The notes under the pieces were generated by a model. It searched no databases. It was given only the letters and a program-made list of their open reading frames with translations, and had not been told where the DNA came from. This document shows positions 9,182-9,925 of a stretch of DNA of 9,925 nucleotides, piece after piece. Both the position numbers and the translations under genes were made by a program. Positions within the stretch are counted from its first letter, which is position 1; each line of letters starts with the position of its first letter. The DNA comes from Pseudomonas sp. PGPPP3. Its GTDB lineage: Bacteria; Pseudomonadota; Gammaproteobacteria; Pseudomonadales; Pseudomonadaceae. Where the stretch lies: contig NKIE01000066.1 in NCBI GenBank assembly GCA_002256055.1, forward strand, positions 1 to 9,925. The letters run 5' to 3'.

Positions 9182-9265
9182 TTGTCGGTGTGCCGACCCG
9201 GCCCTGAGGTGTCGCCCCCATATTTGTGCCTGTGGCTCGCAGCCCAGAGGCTTTAGCGCATAACC

Positions 9266-9282
9266 GGCCACTGCGGGTGGCC
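9266..9282 (+). promoter_or_regulatory. Hairpin just upstream of the KAS III ribosome binding site
   Basis: GGCCAC (9266-9271) and GTGGCC (9277-9282) form a perfect 6-bp stem with loop TGCGG. It ends 9 bases before the Shine-Dalgarno AGAGGA of the gene starting at 9304 and directly abuts an in-frame ATG at 9283. It may shape translation initiation; this is inference. Confidence 0.35.
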
Positions 9283-9303
9283 ATGACAAGAAGAGGAAAG
9301 ACC

Positions 9304-9925
9304 GTGCACAACGTCGTAATCAGTGGCACTGGCTTGTACACCCCGGCGAACAGCATCTCCAACGAGGAGTTGGTGCAAGCGTTCAATGCTTACGTTCAGC
9401 AATTCAACGCGGATAACGCTGCTGCTATCGAGTCTGGCGAAGTCCAGGCGCTGACCGAATCCAGCGCCGCATTTATCGAAAAAGCCTCTGGCATCAAAAG
9501 CCGCTTTGTCATCGACAAATCCGGCATTCTCGACCCGCAACGCATGACCCCGCGGATTCCTGAACGCAGCAACGACGAACAGTCGATTCTCTGCCAGATG
9601 GGTGTCGGCGCCGCTCAAGACGCCTTGGCCCGTGCTGGCAAGACCGCCGCCGATGTGGACATGGTCATCGTTGCTTGCTCCAACCTGCAGCGCGCCTATC
9701 CGGCTATTTCCATTGAGATCCAGGCTGCTCTGGGCATTCAGGGCTTTGCCTATGACATGAACGTGGCCTGCTCGTCGGCCACCTTCGGCCTGCAAGCGGC
9801 GACCAACTGCGTGCAACTGGGCCAGGCACGTGCCGTGTTGGTGATCAGTCCGGAGATCTGCACTGGCCACCTCAACTTCCGTGACCGCGACAGCCATTTC
9901 ATCTTTGGTGATGCCGCCACAGCGG
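9304..9925 (+). CDS. Beta-ketoacyl-ACP synthase III-like protein (PA3286 type), C-terminus outside window
   Basis: The first 207 codons of a thiolase-fold condensing enzyme that joins an acyl-CoA or acyl-ACP to malonyl-ACP in fatty acid synthesis. It opens with [11 protein letters not shown] (4-14) and has [11 protein letters not shown] (59-69), [14 protein letters not shown] (121-134) and the nucleophile motif [10 protein letters not shown] with Cys156, then [17 protein letters not shown] (191-207). The catalytic His and Asn lie beyond the window. Cys156 comes about 44 residues later than Cys112 of E. coli FabH because of an N-terminal insertion around residues 24-90. This longer form matches my memory of P. 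aeruginosa PA3286, reported to condense octanoyl-CoA from beta-oxidation with malonyl-ACP; that function is by resemblance. The GTG at 9304 has AGAGGA six bases upstream; an in-frame ATG at 9283 lacks such a site, so GTG is preferred. Confidence 0.9.
   Translation, partial: MHNVVISGTGLYTPANSISNEELVQAFNAYVQQFNADNAAAIESGEVQALTESSAAFIEKASGIKSRFVIDKSGILDPQRMTPRIPERSNDEQSILCQMGVGAAQDALARAGKTAADVDMVIVACSNLQRAYPAISIEIQAALGIQGFAYDMNVACSSATFGLQAATNCVQLGQARAVLVISPEICTGHLNFRDRDSHFIFGDAATA

Larger units (their letters stand above)
8978..9303. other. Non-coding 326-base spacer with several hairpins
   Basis: No convincing gene is found on either strand. It holds a series of inverted repeats (9012-9030, 9142-9181, 9184-9197 and 9266-9282) and a direct repeat ACAGCAGGC at 9075-9083 and 9099-9107. 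A TTGACA at 9092-9097 has no good -10 at the right distance. It should contain the end of the bufferin transcript and the promoter plus leader of the KAS III gene. Confidence 0.6.

Noticed and set aside
9253..9897. 214-residue reading frame on the - strand at the right edge
   Set aside because: It is antisense to the KAS III-like gene, whose + strand frame contains the [10 protein letters not shown] active site and family motifs.

Overview
The window reads as chromosomal DNA of a Pseudomonas or a close gammaproteobacterial relative. The evidence is high-GC coding sequence with G/C-rich third positions, purine-rich Shine-Dalgarno sites, some GTG starts, and a last gene that closely resembles the long KAS III-type synthase known as PA3286 in P. 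aeruginosa (resemblance recalled, not searched). There are nine protein genes. No tRNA, rRNA, insertion sequence, CRISPR array or phage gene is visible.

Left part, + strand (1-2822): the 3' part of a large P2-type cation ATPase (CtpF-like, N-terminus outside the window), followed 46 bases later by a one-domain universal stress protein with an ATP-binding signature. The two look co-transcribed. The pair recalls ctpF (Rv1997) beside the Usp gene Rv1996 in Mycobacterium tuberculosis.

Middle part, - strand (2836-6267): a probable two-gene operon. It encodes a secreted family 3 solute-binding protein without transporter genes, then an 876-residue membrane histidine kinase (MASE1-CHASE-PAS-HisKA-HATPase). 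No response regulator is present. The kinase and usp converge tail to tail with a 13-base gap.

Right part, + strand (6477-8977): a compact bufferin-type RiPP operon. It holds a DUF2282 precursor peptide with four Cys and a Sec-type leader (bufA1), a DUF692/MNIO modification enzyme (bufB), a DUF2063 partner protein (bufC) and a DoxX-family membrane protein. In characterised bufferin systems the MNIO and its partner convert Cys residues of the exported peptide to copper-binding heterocycles, protecting the periplasm from metal stress. This is the most interesting system in the window. Its peptide has an unusually long tail after the last Cys and a leader without basic residues. The 209-base divergent region upstream carries a motif repeated three times (TTRCCTGT).

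Right edge (9304-9925): the first 207 codons of a KAS III-like beta-ketoacyl-ACP synthase. It follows a 326-base non-coding stretch rich in short hairpins.
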